A stretch of DNA of 64,000 nt from assembly GCA_023101885.1 (NCBI GenBank), contig JALPQD010000294.1, forward strand, positions 2,593,501 to 2,657,500. Reading direction: 5' to 3'. Shown here in pieces: positions 12,421-22,634 of this stretch; position 1 is the stretch's first letter; each line of letters opens with the position of its first letter. The translations under genes and the position numbers were made by a program. Under the pieces are notes generated by a model that made no database searches, had not been told where the DNA came from, and saw nothing but the letters and a program-made list of their open reading frames with translations. Source of the DNA: Typhlomys cinereus. Taxonomy: Eukaryota; Chordata; Mammalia; Rodentia; Platacanthomyidae.

Positions 12421-13094
12421 ATTTTTTAAAAAAAGAAGTTAACTACTAGAATTTATCTTATGATTCTATGCACATTATAAAGAACCTACTTATTGTTGCT
12501 AAAGGAGATAATGAATGATATTGGACCTACTTATTGTTGCTAAGGGAGAGAAATGAGTAGAGGGTATGACTGACTTAAAGAGAATTTTTCACAGTGGAAA
12601 TCATTTCAGGGTCTTAGTCGTGGTGCTACTGGTATGATTCATGTAAGTCTAAGTATGCAGACATGAAAAGTGTTCGCACTAATTGCAGCTCTTCAGTGTA
12701 ATCCATAGGATTACACAGCTACTCACTTCCTGGTTTCTACCTTTTACTGTGGTTGCCTGGATTCAGGAACTTTCTGCATATTTCCTCCACTACACTGTAA
12801 GTCCAAAATAACTTAACATCAAGCTGTTAAATATCTATGATTAATAAGTAAAAGTTTTCAGGCAAAAAAGACAACAGATAACAGAAAAAACGATTTCAAT
12901 ACAGCAGCAAACTTTATAAGCAAAATTGAAGCAGAAATGTGAGAAATAAAAAGAATTCACAAGATTCATTTGAGGAACTATCTCTGGGTTTCATATTGCC
13001 CAGGAAGAATTGAGAAAGATCAATGCAAATTACCCAAAATAATGAAACTCAATGAGAAAACCACCAAGAGGGAGAGGGAAACTAAGAGAAGGAG

Positions 13095-13148
<54 letters not shown>
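13095..13148. repeat. (GA)n microsatellite
   Basis: A nearly pure GA dinucleotide tract of about 50 bases. It lies in an open frame (12970-13179) that is low-complexity and not a gene. Confidence 0.95.
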
Positions 13149-13154
<6 letters not shown>

Positions 13155-13269
13155 ATGGGCTATAGAATTATTTGAATGATAACCTAAATTTTCAAAAAGT
13201 ATTAGTGGCCTTAAATCTTAAACAACCTTATGTGTAATAACTATTGTATATCACAAAATAAAAGTACTG

Positions 13270-13675
13270 GCCATAATTGGACCTTTCTTGACCTGCACAA
13301 TGACTGATGAGTCAACAACCCTCCAAAGTCTAGCATGAGATCATAGGGGAGAAGGCTTCAGGCAGTAGGCTCCTTAGAGGCAAGGGGTTAAAAAGACATA
13401 ATAGAGTTCCCATACTAGTGGGCAGCCCAAGAAGAGGCCCCAAGCTCTGCTACTGAGTCCTGAACCCATTAGTGTAGAGACTCAGAGGGAAATTCAGCGC
13501 CCAGGTAAACAGATTTGCTGGAGGATGGGAGGGGCAAAGCAGGAAGCACCAGAGAGAAGGAGGAAAGGAAAAGGGGTGGGGGGAGTGGGAAAGTGAGGAA
13601 GAGTCGAATGGGGGAACAACAGGGGGAAGGGAGAGGAGAGGGAGCTTGTATAACTAGGAAAAAAATGTAATAAAG
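13270..13675 (+). mobile_element. 5'-truncated L1 (3' UTR only)
   Basis: It starts at ccataattggacctttcttg, corresponding to the L1 3' UTR stretch near 20465, and continues through the G-rich tract to cttgtataactaggaaaaaaatgtaataa. Imperfect flanking repeats (aaagtactgg at 13261 and aaagtgctgg at 13681) are candidate target duplications. Confidence 0.8.
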
Positions 13676-13822
13676 AAATCAAAGTGCTGGAAAAAAAGAT
13701 AGACAGGAGGCAGCTAGAAGAAAAAATACAAGCATGTTCAATGCAAAGAAAGAAAGGTGAGATTTAACATGGACGTCTTACCAGAAACTGTTCAAGCCAT
13801 AAAAAAAAAAAATACTCCCCTT

Positions 13823-13838
13823 AAGACTAATAGTTGGG
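13823..13838 (+). repeat. Target site duplication (5' copy) of full-length L1
   Basis: The 16-base word aagactaatagttggg occurs here and again at 20815-20830, immediately after the L1 poly(A). Its last 8 bases belong to the older truncated L1 into which the full-length element inserted. Confidence 0.88.
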
Positions 13839-14892
13839 GGTCGGGACGCCTACGCGAGATCCAGCCGGGCCTCAACGCGCGCTCTAGGACCCCCAGGTCA
13901 GCCCACGGGGACCCGGCTCCGACTCCCACCATCCAGCCGGAGCCGCGCGGGGGCCGAGGGACGAGGAGCACCTCCCCCTGCGCCCGGGCCCCGCCCCAGC
14001 TGCCCTCGGGTTAAATAGCTCCACGCCGACGCGCCCATCCTTCCCTTTTCGCCCCGCCCCCGCTCCGCCGGTCGGGACGCCTACGCGAGATCCAGCCGGG
14101 CCTCAACGCGCGCTCTAGGACCCCCAGGTCAGCCCACGGGGACCCGGCTCCGACTCCCACCATCCAGCCGGAGCCGCGCGGGGGCCGAGGGACGAGGAGC
14201 ACCTCCCCCTGCGCCCGGGCCCCGCCCCAGCTGCCCTCGGGTTAAATAGCTCCACGCCGACGCGCCCATCCTTCCCTTTTTCGCCCCGCCCCCGCTCCGC
14301 CGGTCGGGACGCCTACGCGAGATCCAGCCGGGCCTCAACGCGCGCTCTAGGACCCCCAGGTCAGCCCACGGGGACCCGGCTCCGACTCCCACCATCCAGC
14401 CGGAGCCGCGCGGGGGCCGAGGGACGAGGAGCACCTCCCCCTGCGCCCGGGCCCCGCCCCAGCTGCCCTCGGGTTAAATAGCTCCACGCCGACGCGCCCA
14501 TCCTCCCTTTTTCGCCCCGCCCCCGCTCCGCCGGTCTGGACGCCTACGCGAGATCCAGCCGGGCCTCAACGCGCGCTCTAGGACCCCCAGGTCAGCCCAC
14601 GGGGACCCGGCTCCGACTCCCACCATCCAGCCGGAGCCGCGCGGGGGCCGAGGGACGAGGAGGACCTCCCCCTGCGCCCGGGCCCCGCCCCAGCTGCCCT
14701 CGGGTTAAATAGCTCCACGCCGACGCGCCCATCCTCCCTTTTCGCCCCACCCCGCTCCGCCGGTCAGGACACGCACGCGGTCCACCCGGGCCTCACCCCG
14801 CGCCCTAGGTAAGTCCCCGTTCAGGCCCTGCCCACCAGTACCCCAGGCCAAATAATTCAGTTTAGTGAAATTGAGAGATCTTAAGAGTTAAA
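13839..14892 (+). promoter_or_regulatory. L1 5' UTR: four ~231-bp GC-rich promoter monomers plus tether
   Basis: Monomers start at ggtcgggacgcc or a close variant, at 13839, 14070, 14302 and 14533. A diverged fifth start lies at 14762 (ggtcaggacacg). Spacing is 231, 232, 231 and 229 bases. Every unit has the GC boxes gccccgcccccgctcc, Sp1-type sites by known consensus, and a TATA-like ggttaaatagctcc about 60 bases before the next unit. The units are nearly identical, and the block forms a CpG-rich island in an AT-rich intron. Tandem monomer promoters are known from mouse L1 (A, Tf and Gf types), whose units are shorter. I do not recognise this monomer type. Promoter activity is inferred. Confidence 0.9.
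14807..14814 (+). promoter_or_regulatory. Consensus-like splice donor in L1 5' UTR
   Basis: The word ag|gtaagt (context ccctaggtaagtcccc) is a near-perfect 5' splice site. It lies just after the last monomer and before ORF1, in the same orientation as NPSR1. Its use is not shown by the sequence. Confidence 0.4.
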
Positions 14893-15963
14893 ATGACAAT
14901 GCCAAAGTCAAAGTGCAAATCCATGAGAAGCAACACTCAAGTAAACAAATTTCCCACTGAAGAAATTAATCCCATAATGTTAGACTCCAACAAGAACAAA
15001 CCCGCGGAAAAAGGCCAAGAAAGCCCCACCCAGGATAAAGACTTTCAAAATATGATCATTACCATGTTCAATACTATGAAAGAGGAAATCCGGGAGGAAT
15101 TACATAATCGAATCAATCGCTTTGAAGAGCAACACAACAGACATCTGGAGGAGTTGAGAAAAACAGTGCAAGAAACAAAAAGTGGCATAGAACAGTTAAA
15201 ACAAACTCAAGCAGAGTTTAAAACTGAGCTAAAAGACAAGTTATCTTCAACCCAGAACGCCACAGAGAGTCTTATCAACAGAACTAATGAAGCAGAAAAC
15301 AGAATTTCAGACCTTGAAGATAAAGTGGGAGTACTAACCAGCTCAATGGAAGAGGTTGTTAAAGCCAAAAAGATACTTGAGAGAAATATCCAAGAGATAT
15401 GGGACACCCTGAAGAAGCCTAACATGCGTATTCATGGAATACCGGAGCAAGAATCTCAAAATACCACCCCTGAGGAAATTTTTCAAACGATCATCAAGGA
15501 AAACTTTCCTCATCTAAAAAAAGAGAGGCCCATTCATATACAAGAGGCATTCCGCACCCCAAACAGATACGACCAAAATAGAAGCACACCGCGGCAAATA
15601 ATAGTTAAAACACTCCACATTCAAGATAAAGAACTGGTGATGAGAGCTTCAAGGGAGAAAAAACAAGTCACTTTTAAAGGCAAACCTATTAAAATAACAA
15701 ATGACTTCTCAGTCGAAACAGTAAAAGCAAGAAGAGCTTGGAGAGACATACTTCAAGTATTGAATGAGCAAAAATGTCAACCCAGGCTGATTTACCCTGC
15801 AAAACTATCAGTCATGATCGAGGGAGAAAGAAAAATTTTCCAGCACAAAGACAACTTTAAGGGATACATGGCCACCAAACCAGGCCTTCAAAAACTGCTA
15901 GAAATGATACTCAAGCGTGAAGAAAAAAACAGGCATATCCAGGAGAACAGAAGGCAAATATAA
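14893..15963 (+). CDS. L1 ORF1 protein (RNA-binding chaperone), intact
   Basis: A 356-residue protein that, by family knowledge, forms trimers, coats L1 RNA and is required for retrotransposition. A basic N-terminus (MTMPKSKCKSM) is followed by a coiled coil over roughly residues 50-165, with the conserved segment RTNEAENRISDLEDK. An RRM domain follows from about residue 175 (NMRIHGIPE) through VKTLHIQDKE. A C-terminal domain has the typical KARRAW and LIYPAKLS motifs and ends with GLQKLLE. ATG 14893 is the first in-frame Met, and a second ATG lies two codons on. No stop or frameshift is present. The length is similar to mouse and human ORF1p. ORF2 starts 50 bases downstream. Confidence 0.95.
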   Translation: MTMPKSKCKSMRSNTQVNKFPTEEINPIMLDSNKNKPAEKGQESPTQDKDFQNMIITMFNTMKEEIREELHNRINRFEEQHNRHLEELRKTVQETKSGIEQLKQTQAEFKTELKDKLSSTQNATESLINRTNEAENRISDLEDKVGVLTSSMEEVVKAKKILERNIQEIWDTLKKPNMRIHGIPEQESQNTTPEEIFQTIIKENFPHLKKERPIHIQEAFRTPNRYDQNRSTPRQIIVKTLHIQDKELVMRASREKKQVTFKGKPIKITNDFSVETVKARRAWRDILQVLNEQKCQPRLIYPAKLSVMIEGERKIFQHKDNFKGYMATKPGLQKLLEMILKREEKNRHIQENRRQI

Positions 15964-16013
15964 CACCATTAAAAGCGAAGCAATATACTTATAAAAGCTA
16001 CTAAACATAATAA

Positions 16014-17144
16014 ATGTCTGGAATTAACAATAGTTTCTCCATTATAACACTAAATGTTAATGGACTTAATTCACCGATCAAGAGACACAGATTACAAACT
16101 TGGATTAAAAATCACAATCCATCAATCTGTTGCCTGCAGGAAACCCATCTCACCACAAAAGATAGGCACGCTCTAAAAATAAAAGGCTGGTCAACAATTC
16201 TACAAGCAAATGGAAACAGAAAACAGGCAGGGGTAGCCATTATGCTATCAGACAAAGTGGATTTCAAACCAAAAAAAATTATAAGAGACACGGATGGATA
16301 CTACATTTTAGTCAGAGGTACAATTCACCAGGAAGATTTCACAATACTGAACATATATGCACCCAATACGGGCCCCTCCACATTCATTAAGAAAACCCTA
16401 CAGCGTCTAAAGCAAGAAATCAACCCCCAAACGATAATTCTTGGGGACTTCAACACCGCCCTCTCTACATGGGATAGATCAACAGGTCAAAAGCTTAACA
16501 GAGACACTTTGGAACTTAATCAAACCCTGAAAGAAATGGACCTCACAGATCTCTATCGAACTTTTCACCCACGCACCAAAGAATACACATTTTTCTCAGC
16601 AGCACATGGAACTTTCTCCAAAATAGATCACATATTGGGCCACAAAATGAATCTACACATATACAAGAAAGTTGAAATTCTAACCTGTGCCCTATCAGAC
16701 CACCACGGCCTAAAGCTGGACATCCACAACACATCAAACAAGAGAAAATGCACTAACTCCTGGAAACTTAACACTATGATGCTGAATGAGAACTGGATTC
16801 AGGAAGAAATTAAAAAGGAAATTCAAGATTTCCTGAAAGTGAATGATAACGAAAATACAACTTACCAAAATCTCTGGGACACAATGAAAGCTGTTCTAAG
16901 AGGTAAGTTCATAGCTCTTAATGCCCACGTCAAAAAAATGGAAACATCAGAAATAAACAACTTAACAATGCAGCTTAAAGCTTTAGAGAAACTAGAGCAA
17001 TCTGATCCTAAAAGCAGTAGAAGAGAAGAGATTAGCAAAATAAGGGGAGAAATATCTGAAATCGAGACTAAGAAAACGATAGAAAAAATCAACCAATCAA
17101 AAGCTGGTTCTTTGAAAAAATCAACAAGATTGATACACCCCTAG
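16014..17144 (+). CDS. L1 ORF2, 5' part: APE-type endonuclease (ends by frame offset)
   Basis: The first 363 codons encode the endonuclease and linker of L1 ORF2p, which nicks target DNA to prime reverse transcription. All catalytic positions expected from human L1 are present at the same numbers: Asn14 (LNVNGLNSP), Glu43 (CLQETHLT), Asp145 and Asn147 (GDFN), Asp205 (SKIDHILG), and Asp229-His230. After Lys363 (codon at 17100-17102) the protein leaves the L1 alignment, and a TAG ends the frame at 17142-17144. Resuming one base back, at 17102, restores the expected continuation SWFFEKIN. The same offset is present in the old copy near 1241. Confidence 0.93.
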   Translation: MSGINNSFSIITLNVNGLNSPIKRHRLQTWIKNHNPSICCLQETHLTTKDRHALKIKGWSTILQANGNRKQAGVAIMLSDKVDFKPKKIIRDTDGYYILVRGTIHQEDFTILNIYAPNTGPSTFIKKTLQRLKQEINPQTIILGDFNTALSTWDRSTGQKLNRDTLELNQTLKEMDLTDLYRTFHPRTKEYTFFSAAHGTFSKIDHILGHKMNLHIYKKVEILTCALSDHHGLKLDIHNTSNKRKCTNSWKLNTMMLNENWIQEEIKKEIQDFLKVNDNENTTYQNLWDTMKAVLRGKFIALNAHVKKMETSEINNLTMQLKALEKLEQSDPKSSRREEISKIRGEISEIETKKTIEKINQSKAGSLKKSTRLIHP

Positions 17145-19837
17145 CTAAACTAACCAAAAGCAAGAGAGAGAAAACCCAAATTAACAAAATTAGAAATGAA
17201 CATGGAGTTATCACTACGGATACCCAAGAAATCCAGAGAATTATAACATCATATTTCAAAAACTTATACTCTGTGAAGTTTGACAACACAAAAGAGATGG
17301 ATGAATTTCTAAGTAAACACAACTTACCTAAATTGAATCAGGAAGTTGTGAATTATTTAAATAGTCCTATAACATATAAGGAAATTGAGGAAGTAATCTC
17401 GAATCTTCCCACCAAAAAATGTCCTGGACCAGATGGATTCAGCACAGAGTTCTACCAGACATTTAAGGAGTTAATAACACCAATACTCCTTAAACTGTTC
17501 CATCAAATAGCAAAGGAAGGAACACTACCAAATTCCTTCTATGAAGCTAATATCGTTTTAATCCCAAAACCTAATAAAGACTCACTTAAAAAAGAAAACT
17601 ATAGGCCGATCTCCCTGATGAACACAGATGCAAAGATTCTCAACAAAGTCTTAGCAAATCGGATTCAAAAACATATTAAAAAGATCATTCATGGGGACCA
17701 AGTAGGCTTCATCCCCGGCACACAAGGTTGGTTCAACATACGCAAATCAATAAATGTAATTCATCATGTAAACCAGTCCAAAGTCCAAGACCACATGATA
17801 CTCTCGATAGATGCAGAAAAAGCTTTTGACAAGATCCAACAGCCTTTTATGATCAAAACGCTAGAGACAGTAGGAATGGAAGGAACCTTTATCAATATAA
17901 TAAAAGCTGTATACAACAAGCCCACAGCAAGGATTATGCTCAATGGGGAACAATTGGAAGCATTCCCACTTCGATCAGGAACAAGACAAGGCTGTCCACT
18001 CTCACCACTTCTATTCAATATTGTACTTGAAGTCTTAGCCGAAGCCATAAGACAAGAAAGGGACATAAGAGGGATTCAAATTGGCAAGGAAGAAGTCAAG
18101 CTATCTCTATTTGCAGATGACATGATCTTATACCTGAGTGATCCCAAAAACTCCACCAGGAAGCTCCTGGAACTAATTGAGAAGTTCAGCAGGGTGGCAG
18201 GATACAAAATAAATGTGCAAAAATCAGAGGCCTTCCTATATGCCCAGAATGAAAGAAGTGAAAAAGCCTTGAGAGAAACCATGCCATTTACTATAACCCC
18301 TAAAAAAATGAAATACCTTGGTATAAACCTAACTAAGGAGGTAAAAGACCTTTACAATGAAAACTTTAAAACCCTAAAGAAAGAAATTGCAGAAGACACC
18401 AGAAGGTGGAAAGACCTCCCTTGTTCCTGGATTGGCAGAATCAACATTGTAAAAATGACCATCCTACCAAAGGCAATATACAGATTCAATGCTATACCAA
18501 TCAAAATCCCAAAGCAATTCTTCAAAGAAGTTGACCAAACAATCTCAAAGTTCATTTGGAGGCACAAAAGACCCAGGATAGCAAAAACAATCCTGAGTAA
18601 CAAAAACACAGCTGGAGGTATTACCATACCAAACCTAAGTCTATACTACAAATCCATAGTTATAAAGACAGCCTGGTACTGGCTCCAAAATAGACACACA
18701 GATCAATGGATAAGGATTGAAGACCCAGATATAAGCCCACAAAGTTACAGCCATTTGGTCTTTGACAAAGGGGCCCAAAGAATCCAATGGAAAAAGAACA
18801 GCATCTTCAACAAATGGTGCTGGCAAAACTGGATCTCCACATGCAGAAGATTAAAGCTGGACCCGTACTTGTCACCATGTACAAGACTTAATTCCAAATG
18901 GATCAAGGACCTTGATATCAGGCCAGAGACTTTAAAAACCATAGTTGAAAGGATAGGGAACTCCCTCGAGCTGGTTGGGCTAGGCCAACAGTTCCTAAAC
19001 AGACATCCAATGGCACAGTCACTGCTACCAACTCTCAACAGTTGGGATCTTGTGAAATTAAAGAGCTTCTGTTCAGATAAAGAGATTGTCACACGAGCTC
19101 AAAGGCAACCCACAGAATGGGAGAAAATCTTCACTAACCACATATCTGACAGAGCTCTACTGTCCAGAGTGCACAAAGAACTTAGAAAATTAAACTCCAA
19201 GGAAAACACTGGCCCAATTAAAAAATGGGCCCTGGAACTTCAAAGAAACTTTACCAGGGATGAAATTAAAATGTCTAACAATTATCTTAAAAAATGCTCC
19301 ACTTCCTTCGCCATCAGGGAAATGCAAATCAAAACTTCCCTGAGATATCATCTCACCCCGGTCAGGATGGCAAAAATCCACAATACAAACAACGACAAAT
19401 GCTGGAGAGGATGTGGAGAGAGGGGAACTCTCCTACATTGTTGGTGGGAATGCAGGCTCATACAGCCACTCTGGCGAGCCGTCTGGAGATTCTTAAAGAA
19501 ATTAAAGATTGAAATGCCATATGACCCTGCTATCCCACTTTTGGGAATAACCCCCCAAGCAGCAAAGGTTCGCCTCGATAGCACAAGCTCGACCATGTTC
19601 ATAGCAGCACTGTTTACAATAGCAAAGTCATGGAATCAACCTAAATGTCCAACAGTTGACGAGTGGATAAGGAAACTGTGGTACATCTATACAATGGAGT
19701 ACTACTCAGCCATCAAAAATGATGAATTACTGGAATTTGCTGGGAAATGGATGTCATTAGAAAGAATTATATTAAGTGAAGTATCCCAAACCCAGAAAAT
19801 TAAGCGCCGTATGTACTCCCTAATAGGTGGCTCCTAG
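17102..19837 (+). CDS. L1 ORF2, 3' part: reverse transcriptase and Cys-rich domain
   Basis: The frame is open from 17102 to the stop at 19837 (first ATG at 17273). It encodes the Z region, reverse transcriptase and C-terminal domain of ORF2p. Visible motifs are [44 protein letters not shown] and the catalytic box FADDM, followed by the thumb region and the C-terminal zinc-knuckle-like block CWRGCG with HCWWEC. Together with the 5' part it has the usual total of roughly 1,270-1,280 residues. No stop or further frameshift is seen. The offset might be read by -1 slippage, might be rescued by reinitiation, or might make this copy inactive. Confidence 0.93.
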   Translation, partial: SWFFEKINKIDTPLAKLTKSKREKTQINKIRNEHGVITTDTQEIQRIITSYFKNLYSVKFDNTKEMDEFLSKHNLPKLNQEVVNYLNSPITYKEIEEVISNLPTKKCPGPDGFSTEFYQTFKELITPILLKLFHQIAKEGTLPNSFYEANIVLIPKPNKDSLKKENYRPISLMNTDAKILNKVLANRIQKHIKKIIHGDQVGFIPGTQGWFNIRKSINVIHHVNQSKVQDHMILSIDAEKAFDKIQQPFMIKTLETVGMEGTFINIIKAVYNKPTARIMLNGEQLEAFPLRSGTRQGCPLSPLLFNIVLEVLAEAIRQERDIRGIQIGKEEVKLSLFADDMILYLSDPKNSTRKLLELIEKFSRVAGYKINVQKSEAFLYAQNERSEKALRETMPFTITPKKMKYLGINLTKEVKDLYNENFKTLKKEIAEDTRRWKDLPCSWIGRINIVKMTILPKAIYRFNAIPIKIPKQFFKEVDQTISKFIWRHKRPRIAKTILSNKNTAGGITIPNLSLYYKSIVIKTAWYWLQNRHTDQWIRIEDPDISPQSYSHLVFDKGAQRIQWKKNSIFNKWCWQNWISTCRRLKLDPYLSPCTRLNSKWIKDLDIRPETLKTIVERIGNSLELVGLGQQFLNRHPMAQSLLPTLNSWDLVKLKSFCSDKEIVTRAQRQPTEWEKIFTNHISDRALLSRVHKELRKLNSKENTGPIKKWALELQRNFTRDEIKMSNNYLKKCSTSFAIREMQIKTSLRYHLTPVRMAKIHNTNNDKCWRGCGERGTLLHCWWECRLIQPLWRAVWRFLKKLKIEMPYDPAIPLLGITPQAAKVRLDSTSSTMFIAALFTIAKSWNQPKCPTVDEWIRKLWYIYTMEYYSAIKNDELLEFAGKWMSLERIILSEVSQTQKIKRRMYSLIGGS

Positions 19838-20814
19838 TACCAAACTCACCCAGCCCACATTGGGACACTCAAAAGTAAACCTATGTAACACAGTAATTGC
19901 AAGGATTATGAACAAGAGAGATGGGTTAGGAGGGCCACACCAGAAACAAAGAGAGAGGAGACCATGTTACAGCAGAGAAAATAGGCCTCCATGAAGGTCT
20001 GCAAGTAAGTAATGAGAAACCTGGTTAAGTTCACAGATGTTCTTTCCTGATCTCACCAGAAGGGGAGGGCATATAGTCTAGCAGATAAAAAGTAATCATT
20101 TTGCAAATGGGTGATGGACCCCTCTCTCAGTGAGGTTTCCTACTCTTATTACATCTACCCTTGAATGTGCTATTACAACAAGACTCCAGTTTAACAGCTT
20201 TTTGTCTCTGGCCAGGGGGTGACATACAGTGCCCAGCAGAATGGAGTGAAGGGAATTGCAGGAGCAGCAAAACTGCAAAAGAAAATCAACAAACCACAAT
20301 CCAGAACTTCAGAGACTCTATATCAATCACATAAAACTAGGACAGCCTAATCTCTCCCCATCCTGGAGCTCAGGGACATTTGCGGAAGAGGGGGCGGTAA
20401 GATTGTAAGAGCAAAAGGATGGGAGGAGCAACGATTTGCAAGATTCTCAACAATAGTTGGGGCCAAAGCAATCATAATGGAACTTTGCATGCCCTGCGCA
20501 ATGTCCAGCGCACTGTTGCCCTCATAAAGTCTAGCATCTGATAAGGGCACCGAGACCCCTGGAGGCAAGGGATTGACAGCCATAGTAGTGATCTTATGCT
20601 TAAGGGGAACAAGAGAAAGGGCTTATGGAAATGCCACTGGGTCCTTATATGTCATCGGAGAGGAGGACACAGTGGAGAGTTAGGCACACACAATAAAGGA
20701 CTCTCTGGGAATTGGGGGGGAGGCACTGGGGGAAGGGGAGGGGGAAGGGGGGAGGGAGGGAACTGGTAAAAAATTTTTAAAATGTATAATTAAATTTTTA
20801 ATAAAAAAAAAAAA
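19838..20814 (+). other. L1 3' UTR with G-rich polypurine tract and poly(A)
   Basis: A non-coding 3' end of almost 1 kb. The G-rich run at 20707-20761 (ggggggg, then repeated gggag/aaggggg blocks) could form G-quadruplexes, as reported for mammalian L1 3' UTRs. The end is AT-rich, with aataaaaaaa serving as signal and tail. Confidence 0.88.
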
Positions 20815-21217
20815 AAGACTAATAGTTGGGCCAAAGCAATCATAATGGGACTTTGCATGCCCTGCGCAATGTCCAGTGCACTCTTGCCCTCATAAAGTCT
20901 AGCATCTGTTAAGGGCACCGAGATCCCTGGAAGCAAGGGATTGACAGCCATAGTAGTGCTCCTATGCTTAAGGGGAACAAGAGAAAGGGCTTATGGAAGT
21001 GCCACTGGGTCCTTATATGTCATCAGAGAGGAGGACCCAGTGGAGAGTCAGGCGTACACAATAAAGGACTCTCTGGGAATTGGGGGGGAGACACTGGGGG
21101 ATGGAGAGGGAGGGGGGAGGAGGGGGTTTGGGGGGAGGAGGAGGGAGGGAGGGAACTGGTAAAAAAATTTTAAAATGTATAATTAAATTTTTAATAAAAA
21201 AATTAAAAAAAGACTAA
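20815..21217 (+). mobile_element. 5'-truncated L1 that hosts the full-length L1 insertion
   Basis: 20823-21209 repeats the last ~380 bases of the full-length L1 (compare 20455-20812) with scattered differences and ends in its own A-rich tail. aagactaa, at 21210-21217, recurs at 13823-13830 in front of the full-length element. The simplest reading is that this stub inserted first at aagactaa. The full-length L1 then landed a few bases inside its 5' end and duplicated aagactaatagttggg (13823-13838, 20815-20830). Confidence 0.85.
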
Positions 21218-21999
21218 CTCTGGGGGGTGGCATTTACACATAATTCTGTATATGCCAAAAGAGTATGTTAAAAATGATGTTGGAACCAAGATCATTGAAA
21301 GTGCTTCTTTTGTTTGCTTTTGCTTTTGCTTTTGTTTTTATTTTTTTTGTAATGGTGAGACCTCATTACTTTCAAGACTGTTTTCTCTGAAATGTCAAAG
21401 CCACTTGCAACAGAATGAGCATACCCCAGAGTGTAAAAAAAACACTAAAACACTTAAGGAGTCTAAAAAGAGGAAAACAGAAGAATAAAACCAAAAAACA
21501 TTTTTTTCCTTTAAACACTGTAAAATGTAATTGTAAAGTAAAATTGCAACAGCTGTTTTATAATTCATGCAAACCTTAAATGCCATAAATAACAAAGTTT
21601 ATGATGGATTTAGCTATGCCAATCCACAGAATTCATATTATATGAAAGTGGATCATGATAAGTTAAGGATGCACGCTGTAAAAAAAAAAAAACACCTCAA
21701 TCAACAGTATATTAAATAGAAAGTCAGAATTCGTAAGTTAAAAGCAGAAACAAAAATGAAAGTGTAAGCAGTTCCATTACTACAGGAAGAAATAAAAGGC
21801 ATTAAGGGGAAAAAATAAGTGATTAAAATGAAAACTTTGATAATTAGATATCAATACAAATACATTGATATCAACACTGCATTTAAATTGTCTCAATCCC
21901 CAATTAAAATCCAAATTTATATGTCATCTTGTTGAGTTCATGCTACTGTATTGGACTTAATTGATGACACTAGCGTCTATCAGGGATACCCAAGGACTT

Positions 22000-22634
22000 T
22001 TTTTCACTTTTTCTTTTTCTTTTTTCCTTTTATTTGTTTTCCCAATCATACAAGCTCAATAGGTACCCCAGTCCTCTCTCTCCCTCCACCTCTTCCCAGT
22101 CCCCCCTTGCACTTTCCCCCCTTCCCCTTCCTCTCACCCCCCTCCCTCCCTCTCTCCCAGTGTCTCCCCCTTCTCCCCTTCCATCCCCCTGGAGCATCCC
22201 CCTGTGTGAATGCCAAGCCTCCCTCTTGAGTCCCCCACCCTAGTGAGGTGTAAAGACTCAGTGACATAGCCTGGAGCCCTTTCTTGGGCTCCTCTTTAGT
22301 ATGGGAACACTATTATGTCTGTTACCCCCCTTACCTCTAAGGATCCTACTGCCTGTGATCCACACTAAACCTTGGGGGGGTCGTTGACATGTCAGTCATT
22401 GTGCAGGTCATGCAAAGTCAGACTATGGCTACTGTGGCCCTAACTTGTGTGGAGTATCTTGCATATCTTCGGTCCTCCCCATCTTTAGGCTCTTAACAAT
22501 CTGGCCTCCCCCTCTTCCACAAGGTTTCCTGAGCTTTATGATGGGGAGAGATTCCAGGTGATTAATGTAGGGTTTTTGGTGTTCTGAATCATGGTTTGTC
22601 GTTGTTTTCCGTTTTGCTTTTCCTGCACCGCCCC
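22000..22634 (-). mobile_element. 5'-truncated L1, antisense
   Basis: This is the reverse complement of an L1 3' UTR: a T-rich start, pyrimidine-rich tract (22075-22200), then ccccctgtgtgaatgcc and the reversed tagtgtgg/tgacatgtcagtcattgtgcagg stretch. It is flanked by ccaaggactttttt (21990) and ccaaggacctttttaa (22634), a likely target duplication. It belongs to the older 3'-end type (reverse complement reads aagcttgtatgattggg). Confidence 0.85.

Larger units (their letters stand above)
13839..20814 (+). mobile_element. Full-length young L1 (LINE-1) retrotransposon
   Basis: About 7 kb, in sense orientation inside NPSR1 intron 2. In order it has a 5' UTR of tandem GC-rich monomers (13839-14830) plus a short non-repeated tether, ORF1 (14893-15963), a 50-base spacer, ORF2 (16014-19837, one frame offset), and a 3' UTR of nearly 1 kb with a G-rich tract (20707-20761). 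It ends in poly(A) and is bounded by a 16-bp target duplication. The intact ORF1, the single ORF2 lesion and the perfect duplication indicate recent insertion. The 3' terminus (aatgtataattaaattttta) is shared only with the nested truncated copy that follows. Confidence 0.97.

Noticed and set aside
14011..14434. Antisense open frames encoding repeated LLVPRPPRGSGW-type peptides
   Set aside because: They are shadows of the GC-rich L1 monomers on the opposite strand.
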